From: Solanum dulcamara
Taxonomy: Eukaryota; Streptophyta; Magnoliopsida; Solanales; Solanaceae
Reading direction: 5' to 3'
DNA: 64,000 nt
Assembly (NCBI RefSeq): GCF_947179165.1
Contig: NC_077238.1
Coordinates: 71,345,257-71,409,256, forward strand
Positions 44,835 through 55,572 of the stretch are shown piece by piece. A model generated the notes under the pieces. That model worked only from the letters and a program-made list of their open reading frames with translations, had not been told where the DNA came from and made no database searches. Each line of letters opens with the position of its first letter. Within the stretch, counting starts at the first letter, position 1. Position numbers and translations under genes: made by a program.

Positions 44835-47255
44835 TGTAACACCTTGAATTTTTTTAAGCTAAGATCGAGCCATCTTTCATATATGTATGGGTTGTACCAA
44901 ATGATTCATAATGGTGTGCATGTGTGGAGTTTAATTTTCTAGTGTGAGAATAGATTTGGAGATGAATTAAGGTCATAAGGATTTTCTAGCACAAAGTCGA
45001 GTTGAAAGCTTTCTTACCGATTGAGTTTCGGTAAAAGATTTTAATTGGGTCAACTTCAAACAACCATATATCTCAATATATAAAGAGTTAGGTCGCTCAT
45101 GACCTATCAAATTAAAGGTATATGAGTCTTCTTTCCAACACCACAAAGTTTGCATCAATTGGAGTTCCGGATAAAGCGTTATACCCATTTTACTGGGCAC
45201 TTTCTTGCCGCGCACCGACAGCGCGTCTGAGGCATTTTCCGTGCGCTAGCGCAACGAGAAAGCGGATACTTCTCCCTCCACGTGTTGGCCGTGCACCCAA
45301 AGCATTTTTTGCACGCCCGCGTGGGCCTGCATTTATTTTAATAAAACCCCAAAGACGTAATTCATCTTTCTAGTTCTAATATTTACCCTAGAAAGAGAAG
45401 TTCTCAAGAAACTAACTTTCTCCAAAGTTCATCCATCATCCAAGGTAAGATTTGACCATGGAATTCCATAATTTCTTCATCTTAATACCAATTAATATCT
45501 TTTACCCATGGAATCCATATGTTTCAAGAAAATCCACCTCTAAGGTTCAAGAAACGGATTCTTGCCAATTCTTCCTCTAAAGATCTCACCTTTCTCAAGA
45601 ATTAGGAGCGTATAAGGTATGTAAGGCTAATCATAGCAATAGATTTAGTTCATCCACGCTCTCTACATCTAATTCTATCGATTATTGAGAATGAGTTGAG
45701 TCTAACCTAGTTTTTTGAATTCTGGATAAGTTAATTCTTCTTCTATTGAGTTTCATATAATTATGTATTGAGATTATTGTTGTTTTCTATCTCTCACTCG
45801 ATTGGAATTGTCGTTCATGGCTACTTTCCCGTGAACCCTAATTGATTTGATAATCATGCTTTTTACATACATATTTTTGAGTATAGATGATGACTTTTAT
45901 GCATTGATAAAGAGAGTGATTTGGATTAATATTATATATTCTGAGGAGTCTTTAAAAGTTTTCATTATTTTGAACATAAATATTTTGAGCATAAATGATA
46001 GTTTTGATACAGAGTTTTAATAAGATGTGATTAATTTCGAAAATATATTTTTTCTGAAAGAACGTGATGATTTGAGCATGAGCCGAGCCCGAGTTGAATT
46101 GAAAGAGTCTTTAAAATTATAACTGTTTTGATCCTGCTTTCACTATACATTATTTTGAATCGAGATTGCATGTTTTATAGAGATTTAAAAGAGTTGAGTA
46201 TTTAATCTAAATGAGTGGATTGGATTAAATTGATTTGAAAGCGAAAAATAATTGAGACGAGATTGAGTTCTGATGAGAGTCCAATGAGACTAGTCGAAAG
46301 TTTTGATTAAACTGATTAGTTTTAATTGCATGAGCATATTGATTTTTGGGAGTAGTATTGAGCACCGAATTGAGTGAGAGTAAAACTCAATAACTATGTA
46401 GCCACCATAAGAGAGGATTGAACCATTAAGTCGGATGTTTCCCTTTTCATTACCCTGACAAGATAGGACTTGATTGATTGTGGTTCCATATTGGTAGATT
46501 CGTCCTTTACCTTGGTAAGTATTGGACGGATGTGGAAATGACGTCGTTTTGTTGTACATCACCTATTTATAGGTGGTGGGATTGTTGTCGGTTAAGAGAG
46601 GCTCCCAGATTGTGCATGAAAGTATATGACATGTTTTGAACAAGTTGCATATTACTGAGTTCCTTCTTAAAGCATTGTTATATTTTATACTTGCATATCA
46701 TATTGAGTTGGATGAGTTTCATTCTATCTTGAGTATCTTTGATGTATTGTTGTTTCACTCTGCCATATTACATACTCGTACATTTCACTTACTAACGTTC
46801 ATTTGGGATTGCATTATTTTATGATGCAGGGATATGTATTAGAGATTATCAACAGGCGCTTCGTTGAAGATCTAGTTCTTTCATGATAGTGGTAGGACCT
46901 CCTTGCTTTCGGAGGGATCATATTATTTTTATTCATTGCTTATGAATAGTTCTTTTGAGGTAGTCATGAATCTATCATTGACACCATCTAGATAGTAGAG
47001 ATAGAGGCTTCATAGACTAGATAGTGGTGGATTTATTTTAATGTCCTTAACTCTTGATTAGTTTTCTTTCGAACTGTGTTTCTAATTAGAATGATGGAGA
47101 TTGATGGTTGAGTTAGCCCACTAAGATTTGTTTTCTCTTAAACTAAGTATTTCGCTGAATGAATGAATGTTTGATCAGGCCAAGTAGTTCACTTGAGAGC
47201 CAGAAATGGCTTCTGAGTGCCAGTTACGTCTAGGGTACCCTCTCGGGGCATGACA
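44835..47255 (+). mobile_element. Solo gypsy LTR inserted in the gag of element B
   Basis: Begins TGTAACACCTTG and ends GGGGCATGACA, 2421 bp, flanked by TTCTG (44830-44834) and TTCAG (47257-47261), a target duplication with one change. It is related to the solo LTR at 61037-63459: the same start, the same TATGAGTCTTCTTTC(C/T)AAC block, and the same end region (CCATTTCTGGC). A GC-rich stretch at about 45205-45335 (GCGCGTC, GTGCGCTAGCGC) sits where the other has its GC-rich minisatellite. ORFs inside it are not genes. Confidence 0.85.
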
Positions 47256-47256
47256 C

Positions 47257-47771
47257 TTCAGGAGGAACTAAGCAATTTAAGTATTAAAGGTCAGTGTAGT
47301 TGTGTGTGCACTTGTGGATAAAAAGAAACCATGCATAAAGCAGAACAAGAAAGGAGACCTATTTAGTTCCTAATGAGGCTGAACGAGGTTTACACTGTCA
47401 TCAGAGGTAGTATACTAATGATGAATCCCTTACCATTCATGGGCCAGGCTTTTGCTTTGTTGGCTTAAGAGGAAAAACAAAGGGAGTTCAAACCAAACAA
47501 TCAGATGTTTACAGAGGCAAGCTCAAAGAACTCTTCCATGAATGCTAGCTCATCAGGATCATCAAATGGAAGTCTGTTCAGAACAAATTACTCTTCTAAC
47601 AATTTTTCCACAAACAACAGGTCTAGACCATTCTGCGATCACGGCAAGAAACTAGGCCATAACAAAGAAAAATGCTTCAAGACATATGGCTATCCCAATC
47701 AAAATAAAAACTATGGTAATGGACAAAACTACAATGATAATAACAATCAGAACAAACACAACAATGCTTAG
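47257..47771 (+). pseudogene. Element B gag, distal part with broken zinc knuckle
   Basis: After the inserted LTR, the frame resumes and leads to a Ser/Asn-rich linker and a zinc knuckle region CDHGKKLGHNKEKCFKTYGYP. The second cysteine of CxxC is not in place, so zinc binding is probably lost. Stop at 47769-47771. Confidence 0.78.
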
Positions 47772-47999
47772 AATCAAAGACCACCACCTTAATATAATCC
47801 AAGTTACAGTCAGAATCACAAATCTATTAAAGAAAAAGGTATAACAGCAAATGCTTTTGCTGATCTCATCACAGAAGTCACTGATGAATCTTCAATAAAT
47901 TCAAGCACCAATCTTACCAAGGAGTAGTATGGATAGCTTGTCAATTTACTACAACACCTCCAACTTGGCAATGTAGGAGATACAAACAATGAAGGACAT

Positions 48000-50900
48000 A
48001 TAAAAAGCGGAGTTGCAAACTTTGTAGGTATCATAGTATGCAACTCTTCTATGGATTTTGATAAGCTTTCATGTGGTTGTTTCAAAACAAAAACTGACTT
48101 ATGGATGTTAGACTCAGAGACTACACACCACATAATTTTTAATAAAGACCACCTCTCATACATCATTACCTTTCCATATTCTTTACTAGTAAAATTACCT
48201 GATATATATAGAGTTAAAGTAACTGAGATTGGAAATGTAAAGCTTGCTGCCATGATCACATTGTACACAGTTCTTTTCATTCCTTCCTTCAAATACAATC
48301 TAATTTCCATTAGTTCCTTGGCACTAAATCTCAAATGTATTGCTTCCTTCTCTAATTCCTCTTGTATTCTGCAGGGCCCTTTACTAAAGAGGTCTGTGGA
48401 CGTTGGTAGAGTGCAAGATGGGCTTTACCTTCTTTGCTCAGACTATCTACAGAAGAACAACCTTCCTTCTTTACAGAAAAATTTAGCTCAATGTTTTTTC
48501 TTTCATAGTAATAAGATAGGTTCTCAATGTCAATATTTTTCTCATTTATGTAGTCCCCTACCCACTATAAAAAATCTCACTTTCCATTCTACTTCATATA
48601 TAATGAACATCTTTCATAGTAATGGAAATAATATTCTTGATTCTATGTCTCATTTGTCTCATGAAATTAGTACAGATATGTTGTGGCACTATAGACTTGG
48701 CCATATTTCTTTTGTAAAAATGAAAGGCATATCCTCCATTCCCGTGGGGTTCTCACCCAAACAATCGTTCACCTGAACTATATGCCCTATGACAAGATAA
48801 ATCAGGTTATTCTTTCCACCCAAAACACACAACACCTCTAATATATTTGAACTACTTCATGCTGATCTATGGGGACCTTATCCTATAGAAACTCGTGACA
48901 AATTTAAATACTTCATCACCTTATTTGATGACTTTAGCAGGTCCACTTGGACACACTTACTGAGCTGAAAAATCAATACTTTACATATCATAAAAGCCTT
49001 TGTGAATATGATTGAAAATCAATTTCAAACCACTGTTCAAACTATAAGATCAGATAATGGTCTAGAATTTGTCAATCATGAATCTACTCTTTTCTTTTAA
49101 TCAAAAGGAAGCATTCATCAAAAATCATACTCATACCACCACAACAAAATGGGGGTGGTGGTGGTGGAAAAGAAGCACAAACATCTCCTAGAAACTGTCA
49201 GGGTACTACTTTTCCAATTCAAATTACCAACAAATTATTGGGGTAAGTGTATACTACAACAACGTTCATCATTAACAGACTTCCTTCTGTTCTCCTTTAT
49301 AACAAATGCCCCTTCACCCTGTTGTATAACTAAGATCCCCAATATTCTCATATGAGAAGCTTTGATTGTTTTTGTTATCCCACCACACTTAAAACCCATA
49401 GAACCAAATTTGAACCAAGAGAAACACCACATGTGTTTGTGGGATATCCTTTTGGTACAACTGGGTACATAGTGCTGAGTTTGAACACTAAGAAAATTCA
49501 TGTTTCAAGGGAGGTTGTATTTCATGAGACATGTTCTTTTTTTCTCTGATTTCTGACTTATCTAAGTCTCATGTGTCCAATCTCTATTCCACTCCTGTGT
49601 TTGATTATACCACTCCTATGTGTGATCACTCTATTTCTTCTGAGCCTCATTTCACTCAGTCTATTCCTTCTGAGTCTCACTCTACTCATACTTCTTCGGA
49701 TAATGTACAATGTGATCCTGTACATACATTTGTTACAGTTCCTTCCTTGTCACCAAACCTATCATTCATTCTCCCTTCACCTTCTCATCACCATTCTCCT
49801 TAACATGTTTCACAATCAGGAAATCCACCAGAGTTCATAGGGAACCAACCTACCTTAATGAATACTTGTATCCTGGACATCAACCTAAACCTTCACAACC
49901 ATTGCATTCCCTACATGTCTCTTTCTCCCACTATCATCACATTGCCTCTGAAGTTCTATATCCTGAAAGCCAATCACTTGTGTTGAGTGTATCATATGAT
50001 TGTGAACCATCATCATATGATGAGGCAATTATGAATCTTGCCTGGCAAGTAGCAATGACACAAACAATACTTGAGATTTAATGCTACTACCAACTAAAAA
50101 TAAGGTCAATAGATGTAAGATGGGTCTACAAAATCAAGCATAAAGCATATGGGAGCATAGATTATACAAACAATACTTGAGATTTAATGCTACTATCTAA
50201 CATTATGGCATAGATTATACAAACATCTTTTCTACTGTCATTAAAATGACAATTGTAAGAACTTTAATTGCTACTATTGTGACGAAACACTTGAACACCT
50301 ATTAGTTAGATGTGAATAATGCTTTCCTTCATGGAGAATTTCATAAGGAAGTATACATGGATATCCCATAGGGACTAGATGGTCAAACCAAAAAATTGGT
50401 TTGCAAACTCAACAAATTCCACTATAGTCTGAAACAAGCAAGTAGGCAATGATATGCCAAATTTTCTGATGCACTTAGTTCCAGAGGTTACACTCACTCC
50501 CTAAATGACTACTCCTTATACTATAAAAAGCAAGGATCTATTATTATTTTTATAGTTGTATATGTAGAGGATATTCTACTCACTGAAACTGACCTTGAAG
50601 AGATTGATCAACTAAAAGGTTTCCTCCACAACCGATTCAAAATCAAGGACTTGGGGGAAGTTACATTATTTCTTGGAATTAGAGATCTTCTACACAAAGG
50701 TTAGAGTACTAATTTCACAAAGGAAGTTTTTACTTGATCTCCTAAAGGAGTACCACTGCTTATAGTATTCTAGTCTTGCCTCACATCTCGATCCAACAGT
50801 CACGCTCAAAGCTAATGAAGGGAAGCTTGTATCAAGCCCTAGTTCATACCAAAAGCTGGTTGGCAAGCTTAACTTTCTCACCAACACTAGATTAGACATT

Positions 50901-51371
50901 GCATATGGGGTCCAACACCTTAGCCAATTCATGCAAGATCCTAGAGAACCACATCTGCAAGCAGCTTATCACATGCTGCAGTACCTTAAGAAGGATCCAA
51001 CATTGGGATTGCTTATGTCTCCTACTGATGATTACAAAGTTTAAGCCTTTTGTGACTCTAATTGGGCAGCTTGTCCTAACGCCAGAAAGTTTGTCGGGAG
51101 ATACATTATGCTGCTAGGATCCAGTCCTATAAGTTGGAATTCCAAGAAACAAGAAAGTATTTCCCTTTCCTCAGCTGAGGCTGAGTACAAATCTATTAGG
51201 AAAGTGGTTGGAGAACTAGTTTGGTTGAGTAGATTGTTTGAGGAACTCACTATCCCTAGAGATGGTCCCTTCCTTGTGTATTGTGATAGACAATCAACTT
51301 TACAAATTGCTAAGAATCTTTTCTTTCATGAGAGAACCAAACACATTGATATTGATTGCCATTTTATGTGA
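48000..51371 (+). pseudogene. Element B pol: protease, integrase, RT, RNase H, badly decayed
   Basis: Protease region LWMLDSETTHHI at about 48099-48134 has DSE in place of DSG. The GAG-pre-integrase block LWHYRLGH is at about 48680, integrase blocks (ELLHADLWGPYP near 48850, RSDNGLEF near 49047) follow with stops, then RT (NNAFLHGEF near 50315, KQASRQ, YVEDIL at 50561-50578 where the family has YVDD) and RNase H (ISWNSKKQESISLSSAEAEY at 51133-51192, DIDCHF at the end). Several frameshifts, stops and a tandem duplication of about 100 bp near 50060-50200 divide it. Catalytic residues are lost in two enzymes. Confidence 0.88.
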
Positions 51372-51516
51372 GCCAAGCTTCAGGAAGGTCTTATATCCTT
51401 GCATCACATTGGCACTATAATCAATTGGTTGATATTCTCACCAAGACACTTACATGAATCAAACATTATGTTGTTCTAGAAAAGTTGGTTGTGTTGATCT
51501 CACCTCCAACTTTGCG

Positions 51517-51533
51517 GGGGGGGGGGGGGGGGG
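51517..51533 (+). repeat. Run of 17 G at the polypurine tract of element B
   Basis: G homopolymer directly before the 3' LTR, in the position of the polypurine tract. Probably expanded by slippage after insertion; its exact length may be uncertain in the assembly. Confidence 0.85.
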
Positions 51534-51811
51534 CATTGAGATATTTATTGTACACATCATCAGTTAGTTAGTTGGAATAAGACAGTTAGTTGGAATTAGC
51601 ACACAATTGTAGGTTGTTAGAGTCAGTTAGTTGATTGGAGTTGTTAGTTGTATAAATAGGTGTTTGGCAATTGTAATCAGTACTTTTCTTCATTCATCTA
51701 ATACAAAGTAGAAAAGATTTCTCTCCTAATTTCCATATATTTCTTCAATGGAGTTTTTTCAGATTCCACCATTTTAGGTGTGTTTCTGTACCTTCAATCA
51801 TCAATTCAACA
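51534..51811 (+). mobile_element. Element B 3' LTR
   Basis: CATTGAGATATTT..CAATTCAACA, 278 bp. Matches the two halves of the 5' LTR (37417-37530 and 44016-44184). A TTGTATAAATAGG stretch near 51648 is a good TATA box. Confidence 0.85.
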
Positions 51812-51816
51812 GGTCT

Positions 51817-52058
51817 CTTAGGCAAGATTTGGTGACCTTTGATAATCTTGAGTTATTGTCTTGGGTGGTGCAACGAAGGTGCTATCAAGTTGGCCAAATG
51901 ATTTGTGGTCATTCATGAGCATTGAAACATGTGCCTTCCAAGTTGCAAAATTGACTGTCGATGAGCTTGATTGGTAATTGCATGGCAGGATTGAATCGGA
52001 TAATGGGGTTGTTTGCGGCTATGTTATCAACATTAACAACTTTGGTAGGAAGAGCCAT
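51817..52058 (-). pseudogene. Old copia element C: gag, start part
   Basis: On the - strand an ATG at 52058-52056 opens MALPTKVVNVDNIAANNPII, then RFNPAMQLPIKLIDSQFCNL, which is the usual start of a copia gag (PxxxxPLKLTxxNF). Stops follow after about 48 codons. The frame is cut at 51817 by element B and continues at 37411. Confidence 0.72.
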
Positions 52059-52067
52059 TGAGACAAT

Positions 52068-52807
52068 TACGGATGGCAATGGGACGGATGCATCGCGATT
52101 TGAGCCTTAACCCACAAAATTTTAATTTGCCCTGCTCCGTCCTGCATTGCCTTTTTTTGTGTTTAAACCCGCCCCTCCCCCCTCGCATCAACCTGCCCCC
52201 ACCCCACTTTCTTTTTCTTTTTTTGGGCATACCGTAGTAAGGAAAGGAAGTGAGGGCACTCATTCGAATCGAATAGCTGAAACTACTATAACTCCTATTT
52301 TTCTGCTTTAAGAGAAGCCTTCTAGCTCGTTTTAAAGCGTTGAAGAGAGAGATAGGACATTCTAATGCACATTTACTTTTTGAAAAATCTAAAAACGCTA
52401 AATAAAAATTCAATACTGCTAAATTGTTTTTGCATCTTCCAAAAGCCAATAGATTTAGATAGATTATGTGATTAAGGATTAAATTTATTTAACTTTAGTA
52501 TTATATGTTCATCATCATATTTCACATATTTCAAAAAAAAAAAGAAGCAGCAATGATGCCCTTATTTTGAATGGTTTGAAAAATTGAGTTTGTAAACTTT
52601 AATGCCTTAATATGCAATTCAAGCAAATAAAAACATGGGTTATGCAGGTGCAAACTCACGTTTTTCAGTTTTTCAGTCAAAAATGAAAGAGATCTTTAAT
52701 TAGTTTTCGTTTTGCTTAAACCCGCAAAAGAATTATTTCAACTCGCCCAGCGCCCCCACATAGCCTTAAACCTGCAATCGCCCCACATAGCCCCATTGCC
52801 ATCCCTA
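52068..52807. mobile_element. Non-autonomous hAT element with 8-bp target duplication
   Basis: Ends TACGGATGGCAATGGG and, reverse-complemented, TAGGGATGGCAATGGGGC, with the 8-bp direct repeat GAGACAAT outside both (52060-52067 and 52808-52815). TA(G)GG ends with 8-bp duplications define hAT elements. 740 bp, subterminal C-rich stretches (CCCGCCCCTCCCCCC near 52170, CGCCCCACATAGCCCC near 52780), no transposase. It sits between the primer site and the gag start of element C. Confidence 0.9.
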
Positions 52808-52872
52808 GAGACAATAGATCAGGTATTGTGTGAGAGAAAACAAAAACAAGGACCGATCTCATGTGAGCAATA

Positions 52873-52884
52873 GCTTTGATACCA
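52873..52884 (-). other. Element C primer binding site
   Basis: On the - strand TGGTATCAAAGC, the copia initiator-Met tRNA primer site with one change, between the putative LTR and the gag. Confidence 0.7.
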
Positions 52885-53113
52885 TAGAAAGGAATAGATA
52901 ATTGAATGATCATTTTTTATTCTGTAATACATGACAAAGGATGATACCACAACTACAATCCCTGTAAGTCTCAACTATTCTCCATATCTAAAGCAGAGTC
53001 CTAAGATTAGAAAACAAGTAAAAGATCTTTGAAAATTAAAAGATTCCTAAAAACTAGGAAACAAATAACATAAGCAGTTACAGTAAGTCTTTTCTGCTAT
53101 TAGTTTATAGACA
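52885..53113 (-). mobile_element. Element C 5' LTR (putative)
   Basis: Placed by the primer site at its inner end; on the - strand it would run TGTCTATAAAC..ATTCCTTTCTA, about 229 bp. The final TA instead of CA and the lack of a second LTR make the borders approximate. Confidence 0.5.
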
Positions 53114-53633
53114 TTTGGTTAAAAATTGATTAGTATCTCTAAAGAGAAACAATCATAATTGAGTCAAACTGGCGATGGGTTATGACCCATCTTTTAGCCC
53201 AAGTAAGCGTTGGGCGGAGTTTGGCATTGACTCATCTATTGATTCAGCTCGTCAGCCGATCTGAAACAGCTCATTTTTCACCCCTAGATGTAAGTGATGC
53301 AACGTTTCTACAATAGACATTTGGACATGAAAAATCCATGACCAGCCAGTCAAATTTCAACAACCACCATTTGTTTTTTACCTTAACTGAAGGAAACATC
53401 AAACATTTCAAGTAAACTAAGAAGAGTAGCTCCTTCACATTACCTAATTCTGGAAACAACAAAAGATATCAACTTGAGGCAAGTTCATCAAAAACACAAA
53501 GTTTGGTCAAAGCCATATTTCCAGTAACATTTCCATAGGTACAAGTCTATGCTCAGTTTGCTCAATGTCAGCTAACATAAAAAGGAATCCAGAGAGATTT
53601 CACCAGATCATATACAAATAAAAATAGACTCTC
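53114..53633. other. Region downstream of MBD2, nothing recognised
   Basis: Probably includes the MBD2 3' untranslated region (- strand), but no clear poly(A) signal could be assigned and no other gene is visible. Confidence 0.4.
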
Positions 53634-55572
53634 CTAATTTGACTTACACGCTGCATCAGCATTGCTCATTCGCTTAGAGGGAGTCCTCTTTTTCTTGAAC
53701 GATTGGCTCAGAGGTTCAAAGAGAGGAGCCCCTGGCATACCAAGCCGTAAATCTGTATCACCATCGTCATCAATCCATGCTATGCGATTAACTGTCATAG
53801 TTACAAATGTGTTTCAATGTCAAGTTTACAAAAAAAAAAAATAATCAGTGACAAGTATAAGATTTGTAAGTAACACTGCCAAGCTTAGGCAATACTAGAC
53901 TAAGGTGATGGAACAACCAGTCAGGAGCAAAGATATAAACATAAATACAGATCTTTATATCCAGCAGCCATCTCAAGGTGACGCAATTTAGAAACTTGAT
54001 GGAATCACACCAATCAACATGGACTGATCTATGCTTATGAACTTATAATAGACAGAGGGGTGAAGGAAAATCAATCAATCAACTGCTTATAGCCCAGGAG
54101 TGCTGAATGCTTAAGGCAAAAACACCACATAATGATTCAGGTATAACCTGTATGTTCAGAAGATTTCATTATCCCTAAGACAAGCTCCCAGTGACTCGAC
54201 TCAAATCGGAACAATTATTAACTTAAAAATTATCCACCTATAGCAGAGTCTCTATCTTACTTGGGGGGGGGGGGGATAACACCTGTTAACTTTCTTCACT
54301 TTGTCCCAAAAAAGAAAAAAAAATGCACAAACCAGACCATCATTCACTTGATCGCAGTGCAAAGAATCAGTAAATTCAAAAATGTCGAGTACGGAGAGAG
54401 TGAAAGAGACAGGACAGCAGCAACATCAACTACATTCATGCAATTACTAGCTTTAATTAATTCATCGCAAATGCTACTAGTTTTTAACTTAAGCATGCTT
54501 AATAAACCATGTCTATAGAGGATCAAGAGGTTCAAAAGGTCCTGGCATACCAGGCTCATTTTCATCATGTGCAAGTGCTGGACGATAAGGCCGCTTCTTA
54601 ACATAATTTTCCTGCAGAGGTCTTGGGATCTGAAACGAAAACTGGGACATACTTACACCTTGTGCTACATAGTCTGGGTGTTCCTGCAAGTACCTAAGAA
54701 AAGAAAGCATTGATCAATATCACGAGGGATATGAGAAGAAAATACAGATCCAAAATTGTATTTTACTTTTCAACTTCAACCATGGAACGAAGTCTCTTTC
54801 CAGATGGCGCAACATAATACCTGCAAATCATGACCAAAAAATGTTAATAGGGCAGTGTCGTTCTCTACTTAAAACAGGAAGACTTTAAACCTACTAATGG
54901 AAAAAGGAGTGAAGGAATGCAAGAAACGTACACATCAGCAAATCTAGTGCCTCCTTCACCTCGGATTCTTAAAAGACGTTCCCACCCAGGAGGGGGCTGA
55001 GCAATATTAGGCTTGTCAATAGCCCAGAGCCTACTTCCATCTTGAGTGAGATCAGGTGGATCATCACATGATAGTTCAGCACGCCACTCATGAGCTGTTT
55101 CACAATAAAAAGGCTGTTCCAAAATGTGTTCTCTGATCTCCTCATACTTCTCCTTAGTAGGTATAAGCCTCCATTTAAAGCAGTTGGCGCACTGCACAGT
55201 AAATGCCCCTACAGATGGCAAAATCCTAGATGCATAATTAGGAAAAGAGTTTCGTCGAGGTTGAGAATCAACAGGATCAGCGACAACTATTTCGCCCGCA
55301 CCAACTGCAGCAGGATCGTAAAGCACCAACTGTTTTTGAGCATCTTCACTGTGGTTATCCTCATCATCTGTGTTATGTTCTTCTCCTTCTGCTAAAGCAG
55401 TAACATCTCTAGGATTTTGATTAGAAGTTTCAATCCCACCAGAGCGTGCAGTGCTTCTCGAATCTTTTGGCTCATGCTTCATATTATCTCCGCGACTAGC
55501 AACTGAAGAACCATGAATATCATTATGATCTGCTTTTCCAAGGGTCGCAAGGTCCAGATGATCTCGCTCCAT
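53634..55572 (-). CDS. MBD2: CW zinc finger plus methyl-CpG-binding domain protein (MBD2-like)
   Basis: Nuclear chromatin protein of the plant MBD1/2/4 group. - strand coding exons by eye: 55572-54932, 54820-54767, 54693-54551, 53791-53634; phases agree and give 331 residues. An acidic, disordered N-terminus (1-120) is followed by a CW zinc finger about 124-175 with zinc cysteines C128, C131, C157, C169 and Trp W134, W163; CW domains read histone H3 Lys4 methylation. The MBD is about 186-245 (PPPGWERLLRIRGEGGTRFADV, then YYVAPSGKRLRSMVEVEKYL). The C-terminus (IAWIDDDGDTDLRLGMPG, then KKKRTPSKR) matches the end seen in family members such as Arabidopsis MBD2. The ATG lies 10 bases inside an exon whose acceptor is TTTAG at 55583. 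Direct binding to methylated DNA by this subgroup is doubtful. If intron 3 is kept, a stop at 54513 gives 291 residues. Confidence 0.92.
54263..54275 (+). repeat. Run of 13 G in MBD2 intron 3
   Basis: G homopolymer on the + strand (C13 on the gene strand) within the intron between the third and fourth coding exons. Confidence 0.85.
54513..54550 (-). other. Alternative MBD2 3' end by intron retention
   Basis: Reading through the GT donor at 54550-54549 adds GMPGPFEPLDPL and a TAG stop. This resembles the GMPGAPLFEPLS of the real last exon (53720-53760), with similar DNA (GGTATGCCAGG, then TTTGAACCTCT). The donor GGTATGCC is thus itself part of the repeated sequence. Confidence 0.6.

Larger units (their letters stand above)
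37417..51811 (+). mobile_element. Copia element B, complete but dead, carrying two nested insertions
   Basis: Bounded by the 5-bp repeat GGTCT (37412-37416 and 51812-51816). The 5' LTR is 37417-37530 plus 44016-44184 (split by element A); the 3' LTR is 51534-51811. The LTRs differ at roughly one base in ten over the first 110 bp, so it is old. Primer site TGGTATCAGAACC follows at 44185-44197. Gag starts near 44400-44605 and is interrupted by a solo LTR (44835-47255). Pol follows with many stops and ends in RNase H at 51371, and a 17-G run precedes the 3' LTR. It interrupts the gag of element C. Confidence 0.88.
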
